Origin: Cryptomeria japonica
Lineage: Eukaryota; Streptophyta; Pinopsida; Cupressales; Cupressaceae
DNA length: 64,000 bases
Direction of reading: 5' to 3'
Assembly: GCF_030272615.1 (NCBI RefSeq)
Contig: NC_081408.1
Span: forward strand, 614,278,977-614,342,976
The notes beneath the pieces were generated by a model. That model had not been told where the DNA came from and made no database searches. It worked only from the letters and a program-made list of their open reading frames with translations. This document shows, piece by piece, positions 44,824-56,387 of the stretch. Made by a program: the position numbers and the translations under genes. The stretch's first letter is position 1. Every line of letters begins with the position of its first letter.

Positions 44824-47800
44824 TTAATGTTGCACTGGATTCTTTGACATGTTTATAGCACTGGAATTATTATAATATATAACAGTAGGCTCATCATGAA
44901 TAACTCTGATATCTTTCAACATTTTCTTCATCCAAACTATCTGAGGGCAATTACTACTAGCAGCAATGTACTTAGCTTCAATAGTAGATAGAGATATTGA
45001 ATCTTGTTTCTTACTTGCCCAAGAAACCAACTTCTTACTCGAGAAGAATGCTCCACTGGCAGTACTCTTCTAGTCATCTACATCACCAACCCAATATGCA
45101 TCAGTGTAAGCACATAACATGAAATCATCATTCTTTGGATACCATAAATCATAATCCATAGTTCCCTTTAGATATCTGAATATCCTCTTAACAGCAGTGA
45201 CATGACTCTCCTTCGGATCAGCTTGATATCTAGCAGCCATACACACTGCATGCATAATGTTAAGCCTAATCTGAGTAAGATGTAGCAATCCACCAACCAT
45301 AGATATGTACAAGCTCTGATTATCTTTTGGGGATTCATCATTTTTAGAAAGTTTACAACCAGTCAACATAGGAGTTCCAACCGGCTTGGAATCATCTAGT
45401 CCAAACTTCTTCAAAATTTCCTTCACATACTTAGTTTGAGATATAAAGATACCTTTTCCTATCTATGCAATCTGCAAACCTAAGAAAAATTTCATCTCAC
45501 CAATCACAGACATCTCAAATTCTCTTTGCATATCATCGGCAAACTTTATACTCGTATCATCATCACCACCAAAGATAATATCATCAACAAAGACCTCAAA
45601 AATCAAAATGTTATCATTTTCAATTTCAAAATACAGATTATTATCAGCGTCACCTTTAGTAAATCCTAATTTCAATAAATATTTGTCTAATCTAGCATAC
45701 CAAGCTCTAGGAGCTTGTTTCAATCCATAAAGTGCTTTCTTCAACTTACATACCATGTCTCCATCATCTTATAATGAAAATCCATTAGATTTCTCAATGT
45801 AAACTTCTTCCTCTAGATCACCATTCAAAAATGGAGATTTGCCATCCATCTGATATACCTTGAAATCTTTATAAGAAACATAAGCAAGTAGCAGTCTAAC
45901 AGTTTCAATTATAAAAACCAAAGCAAAATTTTCTTCATAATCAATCGTTCTTGCTATGAATATCCTTTGAAAACCAATCTAGCTTTATTTCTGACTACTT
46001 CACTGGCTTCATTCAATTTGTTTTTGAAAACCTACTTAGTACCAATAATATTTTCATACTTAGGTCTAGGCACAAGTTCCCTAATGTTATTTTTTTCAAT
46101 CTGATCTAACTCTTCTTCTATGGCTCTTATCCAGCTTTCATCTTTATAGACTTCTACAATATCTTTAGGTTCAACTTTAGAAATCAAACATACTTCTTCT
46201 GCAGCTAACCTTCTTCTAGTCATCACACCTTTATTCTTATCACTAATAATTTGATTTTCAGAATGATTCAATCTAACATACCTCAGAGTCTTCTGATTGT
46301 TCTGATCCTCAGATTCCTACACATCATCACTAGCAGCAACAACATTCGGATTAACAGTTTCTACCAAATTATTTTACTTAGGCTCTTCAGGCTGAATAGG
46401 AGCTACGACAACATGTTGATCATCATCATAAGCTCTGATCTCCTTCTTGAGGTTCTCATCCACCTTCACATGTACACAACTATCTTTCTCAGTCTCTTGT
46501 TATAGCACCGATAGGCTTTACTCTTTATAGAATATCCCAAAAAGATACCTTCATCACTTCTAGCATCAAACTTTCCAAGATCTACATCTCTCTTGATATA
46601 ACATTTTCTACCAAAAACTTTGAAATATCTCACAGTAGGAACATGACCAAACCAAAGCTCATAAGGGGTCTTACCGATATCACCTTTGATATGAACTCTA
46701 TTAAATGTATAGACTATAGTGCTAATGGCTTCTCTCCAGTAGACCTTTGGAACATTTCCTTCAATCAATATAGTTCTTGCAGCATCCAAAACAGTACGGT
46801 TCTTTCTCTCAACAATTCCATTTTGTTGTGGGGTTCTAGGAGCAGATAGTTGTCTTCTGATTCCATGTATTTCATAGAAAGAATTGAATTCATCATAATA
46901 GAATTCTCCACCTCTATCAGATATTGGACACAGGTCATCTTCAATTCGGACTTAGTTTCAACTTTAGCTTTGAATATCTTAAATTTCTCAAATGCTTCTT
47001 ATTTTTCCTTCAAAAAGACAACCCACATCATTTTGGAATAATCATCAATTAGTAGCATAAAGTATCTATCATCCTACACACTTCTAACATTTGTAGATCC
47101 ACACAGGTTAGTATGTACAAGATCCAACAATCCATCGGATGTCTATCATTTATTCTTGAAATAAATCCTTGTTTTCTTACCCAACTAACATTCCTTACAT
47201 ACCGGATTAACAGGTTTAACAATATTAGGTAGATCTCTAATAGATTGAGTATAACTGATCTTGATTAATGAATCAAATTTTACATGACACATCCTTCTAT
47301 ACCACAATTAACTCTCATCTATCTTAGAAATCAAACAAATTTTCTCACTAGCATTCAAATGAAAAATTTTACCTTCATTCTTAGTTCCCGATGTAATTTC
47401 TATAATGAAGGCATTCAAGATGTTTCATTTACCATCCTTGAATTGTAGTTCATAACCCTTATCAACCATCTATCCAACACTCAAAATATTATGCTTCAAA
47501 CCTTCAACATACAAGACATCATCAGTGTTATGCTTACCATCAAAAGAAATAGAACCTCTCCCACAGATTACACAGGCTTTGTCATCTCCAAATCTAACTA
47601 TTCCACCATCATACCTTTCCATGCTTACAAATTTGCTTTCTCCTCAACAAAAAAGCTAATGGAATCAATAGGTATAGGTTTGTCTTCTTTAATAACAATA
47701 AACATAACTTCATCTCCTTCTGATTCATCATTTGTAACACCTTCATCTATAGCATAATAACAATTATTTTGGTTCCTAAACTTCTGGTTAGACTTATAAG

Positions 47801-47858
47801 GCTTATCATACTTTTCGTGCTTCTCATATATATCATTCCTATCATGCTTATCAAACAT
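44824..47858 (-). pseudogene. pol: copia pol: integrase, reverse transcriptase, RNase H, decayed
   Basis: Minus strand, several frames. Order: protease/integrase entry (VLYVEGLKHNILSVGQ, about 47510-47460); integrase zinc part (CKECQLG, about 47190); core with DDYSKMMWVVFLKEK (about 47050-47005), SDRGGEFYYDEF (about 46920) and the catalytic Glu phrase NGIVERKNRT (about 46810); then GKTPYELWFG (46660). Reverse transcriptase follows (LYGLKQAPRAWYARLDKYLL, 45740-45670, and FVDDIIFGG, about 45600-45570), then RNase H (SLSTIEAKYIAASS, 44990-44950). The order integrase before reverse transcriptase is the hallmark of Ty1/copia. More than ten stops or shifts make it non-functional. Confidence 0.9.
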
Positions 47859-48518
47859 AGCAGCAAACAAGAAGGAAGACTAAGAGGGGGAAGGGGGGTG
47901 AATCAGTCTTCACCAGATCAAAACAAATTAAACTTCAAAACATAAACCGATAAACTACAACAATAACAATAAACAAATTAATAGCACAACACAACACCAA
48001 TATTTTTGACGTGGAAAACCATGTTAAGGGAAAAACCATGGTGGGAACCTACCCACAGTAAGATGATACTCTACAGTAGTATGTGAAAATATTACAATGT
48101 GGAATGCACATGCATTCAGGCACACTGCCGAAAGCTCACTGCTCAAAAGATATTTGCCCAAAAGGCTACAACCCTCAGGGAAGTCTCACTAACTTACAAT
48201 ATGATTTGGACTACAATCTGGAAGAAATGAACTACAATGATAGCATCTACAAATGCCTAATGACAGTTCTGATTAAGCACAGTTGTCTAATCAGTAACAC
48301 CAATCACACCTCAACTCTTCACTAAATGATAAGTCTCTTGTTCACACATTCACCTCTTTCTGATAATGCAGACACAATACCGACACCTAAATTACATGAA
48401 TATCTTACCTATATATACAAATCATCAACCTTGATAACAATGTCGGCTAAACCCTCAACTCATAATTACAGAAATTACATTACACGATACAAAGATCGAT
48501 CATTGGATGAATATAACA
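47859..48518 (-). repeat. 5' LTR, left piece, of the 43047 copia element
   Basis: It matches the left part of 43047-44313 from GCAAACAAGAAGGAAGACTA onwards, with frequent substitutions and an insertion (GGGGAAGG, about 47890). It stops at the target duplication of the nested element. Confidence 0.85.
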
Positions 48519-48523
48519 ATTTA

Positions 48524-48863
48524 TGTAAAATTTGTAGAATGCAACCTCACAGAACCCAGTGAACACTTGTATGCAAATAACTTGACACAACAATGGAAGA
48601 TTCACAAAACACAAAGATTGTTTTGAAAGACTAGAGCAAAAAAATGCAATAATGATAATAAAATGATGAATTACAAAAGGGATCAATCCTTATAAAAGGA
48701 GATCAAACCTAAAAAGGGAAAACCCTAAAATAAATTAATTAATTATTAATATTCCTAAGTTTAGCTTCCTAAATTTAGCTTAAGTGAAATAGAGAAAAGG
48801 TTACTTAATTATTAAATCAATATGATTTAATTAATTAAGTAAACTAATACCTTTACTCTAACA
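48524..48863 (-). repeat. 3' LTR of the nested copia
   Basis: Plus strand TGTAAAATTTGTAGAAT to TTTACTCTAACA. CCCCCCCTT (48864-48872) beside it is the complement of the polypurine tract. Confidence 0.92.
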
Positions 48864-49073
48864 CCCCCCCTTAAGATGAAGTTAGGGAAAAGCTAAAAAA
48901 CAACTAAGGACTAGATGCATGAAAGCCAAAAATGGGTCCCGGCAACAAGGCCTGATGAGGTACCCAAGTACAATGAACTCTCTATAAAATGGATAAAAAG
49001 GAGAAAACCCAATGGGAAAAAATTCCTCTCCTAAGAGAGATGAAAGCATGCTAAAAAACATGAAGGAAGGCCT

Positions 49074-52000
49074 CACAAAGACCCCCCAAGGACAACTTCC
49101 TTCACCTCGAGCATAGAGTGCAACTGAAGATAGTGTGGCAATGCCAAAGGTTTTTTAAAGATGTCAACAACCTGGTCCTTTGTAGGAATGTACTCCAAGG
49201 TGAGTGAACCATCTTGAATCAACTTCCTAATGAAGTGCATGTGGATCTCACTGTGCTTCATCCGTTGATGTTGCACTGAATTGTGAGAAATGTGTATAGC
49301 ACTATGATTGTCACACCAAAGAAGTGTGGGACTATCAGGAGAAAAACCGAACTCTGTCAACAATTGTCCAAGTCATAAAATATCTTGGCTAGCTAACAAT
49401 GTTTCTCAGTACACAGCCTCTGTAGATGATAATGCAATAGAAGATTTCTTTTTGCAAGACCATGTGATAGGACCAGAACCAAGACAGAAAACAAAGCCAA
49501 AAGTAGACTTCCAATCATCGACATCACCAGCCCAATCTGAGTCAGTGAAGCCAATTATGTGAGGAGCCCCTGATGTGTAGTGAATGCCATACTATAAAGT
49601 GTCGTGAATGTACCTCAAAATGCATTTAGCAACTTGCCAATGGCTCTCATGTGGATCATGTGAGAACCTAGAGACAAGGCCAACTGCAAAGGAAAGATTA
49701 GGATGCAAATACGTCAAGCACAACAAACTGCCAACCAACTGCTAGTATAATGTAGAATATACTATAGGAGTACAGAAAGTGGAGGACAGAACAACACTTG
49801 ACTGAAATGGTTTGGGAGAATGCTTGCAATCAAGCATGCAAAATCTATGGAGCATGTCAAGAGCATACTTCTTCTGATATACGGAAATCCCATCCAAAGA
49901 CTAAACAACCTGTAGACCAAGAAAATAGTGTAGAAGACTGAGATCTGTCATCTCAATCTACTTCATCAAAGCTCTATGAACACTCTAACTCATGGAGGAT
50001 GAGCTACCTATAATAATGACATCATCAACATATAGAACAAGAATTGAAAGATCACCCTCTAGAAATTGAATGTAAACTATGGGATCAAAATGACAGTGAG
50101 TGAAGTGAGAGGAAAGAAAAAAAGAGTCCATCTTCTCATACCAAGCCTGAGGGGCTTGTTTGAGACCATATAATGAATGCCTAAGTCTACAAACCAAAGA
50201 AGTGTCTTGCACAAACCCCTAAGGCTTCTCCATATAGATCTCCTCATGTAAGTCTCCATGCAAGAAAGCACTCTTCACATCCATCTAAAAAACTGGTCAT
50301 CCCTGTGAAGCTGTAAGGGATAGTAAAAAATGAATAGAATGCATCTTGGCAATAGGAGAAAAGGTCTCGGAGTAATCAATACCCTCAACCTAAGAAAACC
50401 CCTTTGCAACAAGATTTTCTTTGTACTTATCTATTGAACCATCTGCATCATACTTGGTACGGTACACCCACTTGCATCGAACCAACTTTCTTCCCTTGGG
50501 AAGAGAACAAAGATCCCAAGTATGATTCTTCATCAAAGAAGAATACTCCTCATCCATAGCCCTATCTCACTCACACTGACATTTTGCCTCTAAAAAACTC
50601 TGAGGATCATCAGAAATGGCATGACTCAAGAGACTAGCACCTAAAGTATGTGATCATGTACGACAGGTATCTGAAGGGTCGCTGCCATATAACCAACTAC
50701 CTCTACAATAAAGCAGGCCCACTTGGGAAAATGTTGTGGATTTGGTGGTGTTTGGGGTGGTGGATCAACATCTATAGCATCCTCCAGAGATAAAAAAAAT
50801 CCTCAAGAGATGAAGAGGGAGGAGTAGGTAGAGACGGAGAAGTTGGTGATCGAGAATCTGGTGGAGTGAAGCACTCATCAAACTGGACATCTCGTTGAAA
50901 CAAGACCTCTCTGGAATCAAGATCAAACAACTTGTATGCCTTCACATCCTCACAGTAGCCAAAAAATATGAGTGGTCATCTCTTCCTCTCCATGTCTTTG
51001 CTTTGAGCATCAGGAATAAATGCCCAAGCCTCACAACCAAATACTCAAAATGTAGAAACATCGGGCCTGACATGGGTCCAAGCCTCCTCAAGAGTCATAT
51101 GGTGTAATGCCTTATGAGGCATCTGATTCTAAATATAAGTGGCATAATTGACTGCCTCAGCCCAAAAAGAAGAATCCATAGACCGTGACTGAATCATACA
51201 ATTGGCCATCTCCTATAAACTCTTGTTCTTTCTCTCAGCAAGACCATTTTATTGAGGGGTATAAGGAACTATAAACTGATGTTGCAAACCATGCTCAGTG
51301 CAAAAATCTTTGAAGGCTTGATTCACATACTCCCCCCTCATTATTTGTATGTATCCACCTGATAGAAATTTCAGACTGCTTCTCCACAAATGTGTTAAAG
51401 ATTTGAAATGAATCAAAGACATCAAGCTTGTACTTAAGAAAGTACACCCATGTACGTCTGGAGAAGTCATCAATAAATGTGAGCACATATCGAGCCCCTA
51501 AAAAAGGAGTCAAAAATTGCATGAGGTCACTATATACCAACTCCAAGGGTGTCATGGCACGTAGAGACCCACTGATAGGAAAATAATCCTGGTGATGTTT
51601 TCCAAGTACACAACCTCAAAAAAAACCATTAGTACAGGAAATCTGTGGGAGCCCAATCACTAATGCATGTGTAATTATCTGATGTAGATATCTATAATTG
51701 ACATGGCCAAAATGCTCATGCCAAAATCTGCTCATTGTGTCTGCATGTACTATAAGGGATGAACTTGTACCATTTGTCATGTAAAACCCATCAAATCAGT
51801 ATAAGTGGGATGCAGGATCAACACTCCCAGTAGCCACAACCAAATCAGGATCATGAAGGTCTTTAATAACCACATCATGTGGTCAGAACTCAATTATCTT
51901 ACTAGCACTAGAGTGGCAAATCTGATAAATGGAAAGGAGGTTTTTTGAAATGTCAGGAACAACAAGGACCTCCTGAAGAAAACCACCATCCAATGGAATA

Positions 52001-52200
52001 GGACCTAAACCCGTAATGGAAAGTTATGTAGAGTCACCAACTACAATCTGTGAAGTGCCACAATGGGCAAGTGTGGTGACAAACTCCTGAGTGTGTGTCA
52101 TTTGGTGAGAAGCACCAAAATCTACGATCCAAGTGGATCCTGAAGGAAATGCTCATGCAGAAAGAGAATGACCTTTCCCTATGGGTGGGGAAGGTGTCTA
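49074..52200 (-). pseudogene. pol: copia pol of the nested element: protease to RNase H
   Basis: Minus strand. Protease DFGASHQMTH (about 52131-52098; DSGAS-type with Ser replaced by Phe). Integrase with YSDLMQF (about 51535), TFIDDFSRRTWVYFLKYKLD (about 51480-51420) and a frameshifted second Asp region, then HQFIVPYTPQ (about 51270). Reverse transcriptase has LYGLKQAPQAWYEKMDSFF (about 50180-50125) and LYVDDVIIIGSS (about 50030-49990). RNase H has KSSIALSSTEAVY (about 49450-49410) and LLWCDNHSAIHISHN (about 49320), ending at 49073-49075 close to the LTR. Domain order is that of Ty1/copia. Many single stops and shifts are present, and the YVDD motif itself is intact. Confidence 0.9.
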
Positions 52201-52229
52201 AGGTGAGGTGATGTGATGATATTGCATGA

Positions 52230-53092
52230 CCTCCTCTAAGCCTCTAATCATTTCCAACACCTAGAAACTGGATGTCCTTCCTTGCCACAGAAACTGCAAG
52301 GCTCACCTGATTTCTTCTTATTATTAGAAGAAGACTCACTAGACTTAGAAGGATTACCCTTCTTAGGGTTGATTGTGGTTTAGAAGTAGATGGTCTGGAG
52401 GAACTCTCACTGCCTACTAAATTTGTCTTTGGCTTCTATTTATGCTTCTACTTCCCCTTAGATGGTTGGGCTACCAATGCTTGGTTCTTAAAACTAGGGA
52501 GAGTATCCAACTGTGTGAGGTGAGACTGCTCTTGTGTCAACCTATCATAGAATACCTCAAATGAAGTCATGGTAAATTGGGTGCCCAAAGCATCCATGGT
52601 GGAATAGAAGGTAGAAGAGAATATATGAAAGGAACCTTGAAGCCTAGATAGAATCAGGTATATACACTCGATGTCTATCTTAGTCTTACCACAACCTTGT
52701 AACAATGATTGCAGTGATTTGAATTTCATCAAGAAATCCTCAATAGATGGAAAAGAATCAGGTGCCAAGGTGGTCAATTTTGCCTCAATCTAAAGTGCCC
52801 TAAATTGATTAATGGTGCCAAAAATATCATGAAACTTATTCCATATAGCCCGAGGAGTTAGAAAACCCTCCAAGTGAAAATGAAGACTATCTGTAATATG
52901 TAAGGATATCAAACCCATGGCCTCATCCATTTTGTTCATGTATTTTAGAACCTCAAAGGATCTTTTCAAGAGAGGTTGAACCTCATCCAAAGAGGACCAT
53001 AACCCCTTAGACATGAGAAGTCTTGTCATATGTGTTTTCTAGGTATGATAATTGTGTGGTGTAAGACGGTCACATGGAGAAGTATCCACCAT
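52230..53092 (-). pseudogene. gag: copia gag of the nested element
   Basis: Probable start at ATG 53092 (MVDTSPCDRLTPHNYHT). TAG codons interrupt the frame at about 53040 (probably from TGG, in the common NYxTWK motif) and at 52790. The body (LDEVQPLLKRSFEVLKYMN, then FEVFYDRLTQEQSHL) resembles the copia UBN2-type Gag. One zinc knuckle, CSFCGKEGHPVSRC (52265-52302), lies near the end. Length is about 285 codons, the usual size. A 1.2-kb leader separates it from the primer site. Confidence 0.85.
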
Positions 53093-53173
53093 GATATTTA
53101 TGGTTTTAAAATGTATCTAAAGAGAGAGTTTTATGATTTATGATATGATAATACAGAAAGCAAGAAAAATACA

Positions 53174-53192
53174 CCCCCCCCCCCCCCCCCCC
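53174..53192. repeat. poly-C run (19 C)
   Basis: A homopolymer in the leader of the nested copia, just upstream of gag on the minus strand. Length is likely to be inaccurate. Confidence 0.9.
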
Positions 53193-53330
53193 ACAACACA
53201 AAAACAAAACCCCAATACATTTTTGAAAGTTGGAAAGCTGAAAAAGAAAAAATAACTTCTGAAAACATTTTGTGTACCTAATGAATTTTCTGATAAAATA
53301 AGCTACAGATCTAGAAAGGTGTTCTATTCA

Positions 53331-53750
53331 TTTGCAAAAAACTGAGTCTATTTGCAAAAGATATGCCCCCAGAAGTGGCAAAAAAAAAATTTGACTTTGA
53401 CTGGAAAAAATAGGTAATAAATGGTAAAACCAGAAAATATTACCTCCAGATTCAGATCTGTCTTGGAAATAGATTTCCAACGATATATGGTTTGTCCAAT
53501 TTTGCCTCTGTATGCTCAAGATATCATGAAAAAACCATCATTTGAAAAAAACTGAGTCCATTTGCAAAAGATATGCCCCCAGAAGTGCCAAAAAAAAATT
53601 TTGACTTTGACTGGAAAAAATAGGTAATAAACAGTAAAACCATAAAATATTACCTCTAGATTCAGATCCATCTTGGAAATAGATTTCCAACGATATATGG
53701 TTTGTCCAATTTAGCCTCTGTATGCTCAAGATATCACGAAAAAACCAACC
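53331..53750. repeat. two tandem 210-bp repeats in the copia leader
   Basis: AACTGAGTCTATTTGCAAAA (53339) recurs at 53549, and the copies are very similar to their ends (CTCAAGATATCATGAAAAAA). Each could encode a 63-codon minus-strand peptide, but this follows from the repeat and not from selection that I can see. Confidence 0.92.
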
Positions 53751-53779
53751 CTAGGTCAAATAGACCTTGAAAAAAAAAA

Positions 53780-53890
53780 ATTCCCCCTTGTGCGGCGCCA
53801 CCGACTAAGGCTAAGCGGCGGAGCGGCAGTGGCAGTTTCCGAGCAGAGGCTGCTGGCAGTTTAACCACCCGACGGTTTATTAACCACGTC
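53780..53890. other. GC-rich island in the copia leader
   Basis: CGGCGCCACCGACTAAGGC and GCGGCGGAGCGGCAGTGGCA stand out in an AT-rich element. It may be a captured host 5' region or a structured leader. Confidence 0.4.
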
Positions 53891-54314
53891 GTCTTGGCAT
53901 GTTGTAAAATTACCAAACAAAATTATTTATTATTATTTTATTTTTTTTATAGGGTCATACGGTACGGACTGTACGACCCAAAAAATAAAAAAAATTGCCT
54001 CCTGAGATCCCTGCACCAAAATATATCGAATTATATATCAAATTTTGTGGAATCGGCCTCTAGAAGCCAACCGTGATGTCTTGTTTTGACCAAATTGCTC
54101 CAAAAACTAGGTTCCCCCTAGATCACAAAAAAACTGAATTTTCAAACCCTCACAGATCTAGCCCCACAAATCAAAAATTGACAAACAAAAGATCAATATT
54201 GACTATTTGACACATGCTAGATTCAATGGTAAGGTCCAAATCAACCCAAATTGCACAAAAGACCTTCTATAGGTAGAATCTCTCAATATGAAGAACAAGA
54301 AAACCTCAAGTCTG

Positions 54315-54328
54315 AAGCTCTAATACCA
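54315..54328 (-). promoter_or_regulatory. primer-binding site of the nested copia
   Basis: The minus strand reads TGGTATTAGAGCTTC directly after the LTR end. It matches the initiator Met tRNA site TGGTATCAGAGC with one C-to-T change, the same change as at 6187. Confidence 0.85.
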
Positions 54329-54694
54329 TGTAAAATTTGTAGAATACAACCTCATAGAACCCAGTGAACACCTGTATGCAAATAACTTGTCACAACAATG
54401 GAAGATTCACAAAACACAAAGATTGCTTTGAAAACCTAGAGCAAAAGAATGCAATAATGATAATCAAAAGATGAATTACAAAAGGGATCAATCCTTATAA
54501 AAGGGATCAATCCTTATAAAAGGAGATCAAACCTAAAAAGGGAAAACCCTAAAAGCAATTAATAATAAATTAATTATTAATATTCCTAAGTTTAGCTTCC
54601 TAAATTTAGCTTAAGTGAAATAGAGAAAATGTGACTTGATTATTAAATCAATACGATTTAATTAATTAAGTAAACTAATACATTTACTCTAATA
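54329..54694 (-). repeat. 5' LTR of the nested copia
   Basis: It matches 48524-48863. It has a 19-bp tandem duplication (GGGATCAATCCTTATAAAA) and a few extra bases near AATTAATAATAAATT. It ends CTCTAATA where the other copy has CTCTAACA. Confidence 0.92.
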
Positions 54695-54699
54695 ATTTA

Positions 54700-55284
54700 T
54701 GTTACATAGCATGGACCTAATTCAAATTCCCAAATGATCACATCCACCGAAAATCATGCCAAGTTCAACTGCAACACACTACACCACTAGAAATACCGCA
54801 TAACATGAAAATCATCACCAATTCATAGAAATCACCAAAACTCACACAACGATAAATGCGGATCATCAAAAAAAATAGAACACGACTAGAAAACACTGGC
54901 AAGCACCTTAGATATATCTGGAACAGTTGCACCAACACCTCTTTTCAAATCTTCATCTATCAACATCTAGAAAGCTAAAGAACACAACCAATCAGCAACT
55001 ATCACGAAGAAAGATAACTTGCAGAGTACCAAATCACAAATCATCTGAAACGAAGATACACAAGATCATCCCAAACAATATCCCAAAGTCTTAGCACAAG
55101 ATCTGATCACATCGGAATATACTGAAGGAAATACCACTCTGCAAAATAGTGATCAGCAAAACCAAACTACAAAACCAGATCAGAAAATCTTCCCAAACTC
55201 ACCGAAATAAATCACAGGAATATCTTGACATCAATGATAACAACATATATTCCTAGCAGCAGAAATGATTAACCAAATCCAACA
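54700..55284 (-). repeat. 5' LTR, right piece, of the 43047 copia element
   Basis: It continues the LTR interrupted at 48518 and matches about 43705-44304 (TTACATAGCATGGACCTAAT at the start, AACCAAATCCAACA at the end). Confidence 0.88.
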
Positions 55285-56387
55285 GGTTTATACCTTCATC
55301 AGGAGGAGGGATTGCTAAGATCATGTGAGTCCGTTTGCAGTGTCCACCCTGTTGGTTCCCGAAACCACAAATTGGAAATCAAAAAGAACTTGCCAAATTC
55401 CTCACTGATCTAATCAATTCCTGCCAATGAACAGGAATGGTCGAAGACCAAATTCCTTTACACTTCAGGATCCACTAGACCTAGGCAGGTATACCTTAAA
55501 CTCCAAAGCACAAAGAGACTTCTTTATAGTGAATTTAAACTTAATGCATAAGTTGTTTACAGGCTTAGCAAACTAACCTGCAACTTTTCTATATTGTGTG
55601 CTTTTAATTGCTTAAATATGAAAAATAGTGTATTTGATTATAATTGAATATTTGTAAGATAATGTTGCTGGAACTTTAAGTAATTATGAAAGAAGAATAC
55701 TGATAGGAATAAGAAGTATGTTTCCATAATGAGGACCTTATGCACACCAGAATTACTCACAAATACTAACAATAGACCAGTGCCTTATCTGACAATTCAA
55801 GTGTTACTTAGTGGAAAAATATTTTAATCGAATTTGGAGACAGTTCGAAAAACTTACAATATGTAAGACTATCACTGCAATGGTTTCATTATGTGTTGCA
55901 AGAAAAACAAAAACAATTATGTTTCCTATACAACAGCATGTGATGGCACACTACAACAAATCTAAATTAGATTTACCCAAAGGATTTGATTCATCAAAAC
56001 AATGTGACACAAAATGAAACAGTGAATCTTATATATTAGTTTTGGAATAAAAAGATGTACAAAAGTTGCAAACTCACAGGTACTTCATGATGTTCTTGCT
56101 TGCACCAAATATAACTTTTCATTCCTATAGACTTGCCTTAACACAATACTAGCAATCCCAACAGACAATGTGAAAAAAGTCCTCCCTCCCTCTACATACA
56201 AAATGACTCCTTATACATATGTGAGTCAAAAGACACAAATGAAAGGATACACCCTTTCATCAGTATAAACTAAAAACTGTCAAAAACCTAACTAATAACT
56301 CCCTAACTATTATGACAACCAGAAACATTACAAAACATATTATAATGATACAAATTAACTTTTTCCATCCAACCTCTGACCGCACTT
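55285..56387. other. intervening sequence, no gene seen
   Basis: AT-rich with no recognisable domain. It should hold the right-hand continuation of the old gypsy interrupted by the copia insertion, but I could not find reverse transcriptase or gag in it. Confidence 0.4.

Larger units (their letters stand above)
48524..54694 (-). mobile_element. nested Ty1/copia element, full length but decayed
   Basis: LTRs at 48524-48863 (340 bp) and 54329-54694 (366 bp). ATTTA flanks both sides (48519-48523 and 54695-54699), a perfect 5-bp target duplication inside the host copia LTR. Primer site, gag, protease, integrase, reverse transcriptase, RNase H and purine tract are all present in order on the minus strand. 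LTRs differ by roughly 15 substitutions plus two short insertions in the right copy, so this insertion appears older than the young gypsy if rates are equal. Confidence 0.95.
43047..55284 (-). mobile_element. Ty1/copia element with its 5' LTR split by a nested copia
   Basis: The 3' LTR is 43047-44313. The 5' LTR is 47859-48518 plus 54700-55284, separated by the element at 48524-54694. Flanks are AGTTT (43042-43046) and GGTTT (55285-55289), four of five matching. Internal sequence (44314-47858) carries pol on the minus strand but starts within the gag/protease boundary. No primer-binding site and no gag zinc knuckle are left, so a deletion removed the 5' part of the interior. Orientation is confirmed by the polypurine tract (plus-strand ATCTCCCCCTTT, 44314-44325) and by pol. 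Confidence 0.88.

Noticed and set aside
53328-53729. Two 63-codon tandem minus-strand peptides
   Set aside because: They arise from a 210-bp duplication in an untranslated leader; there is no independent sign of coding.
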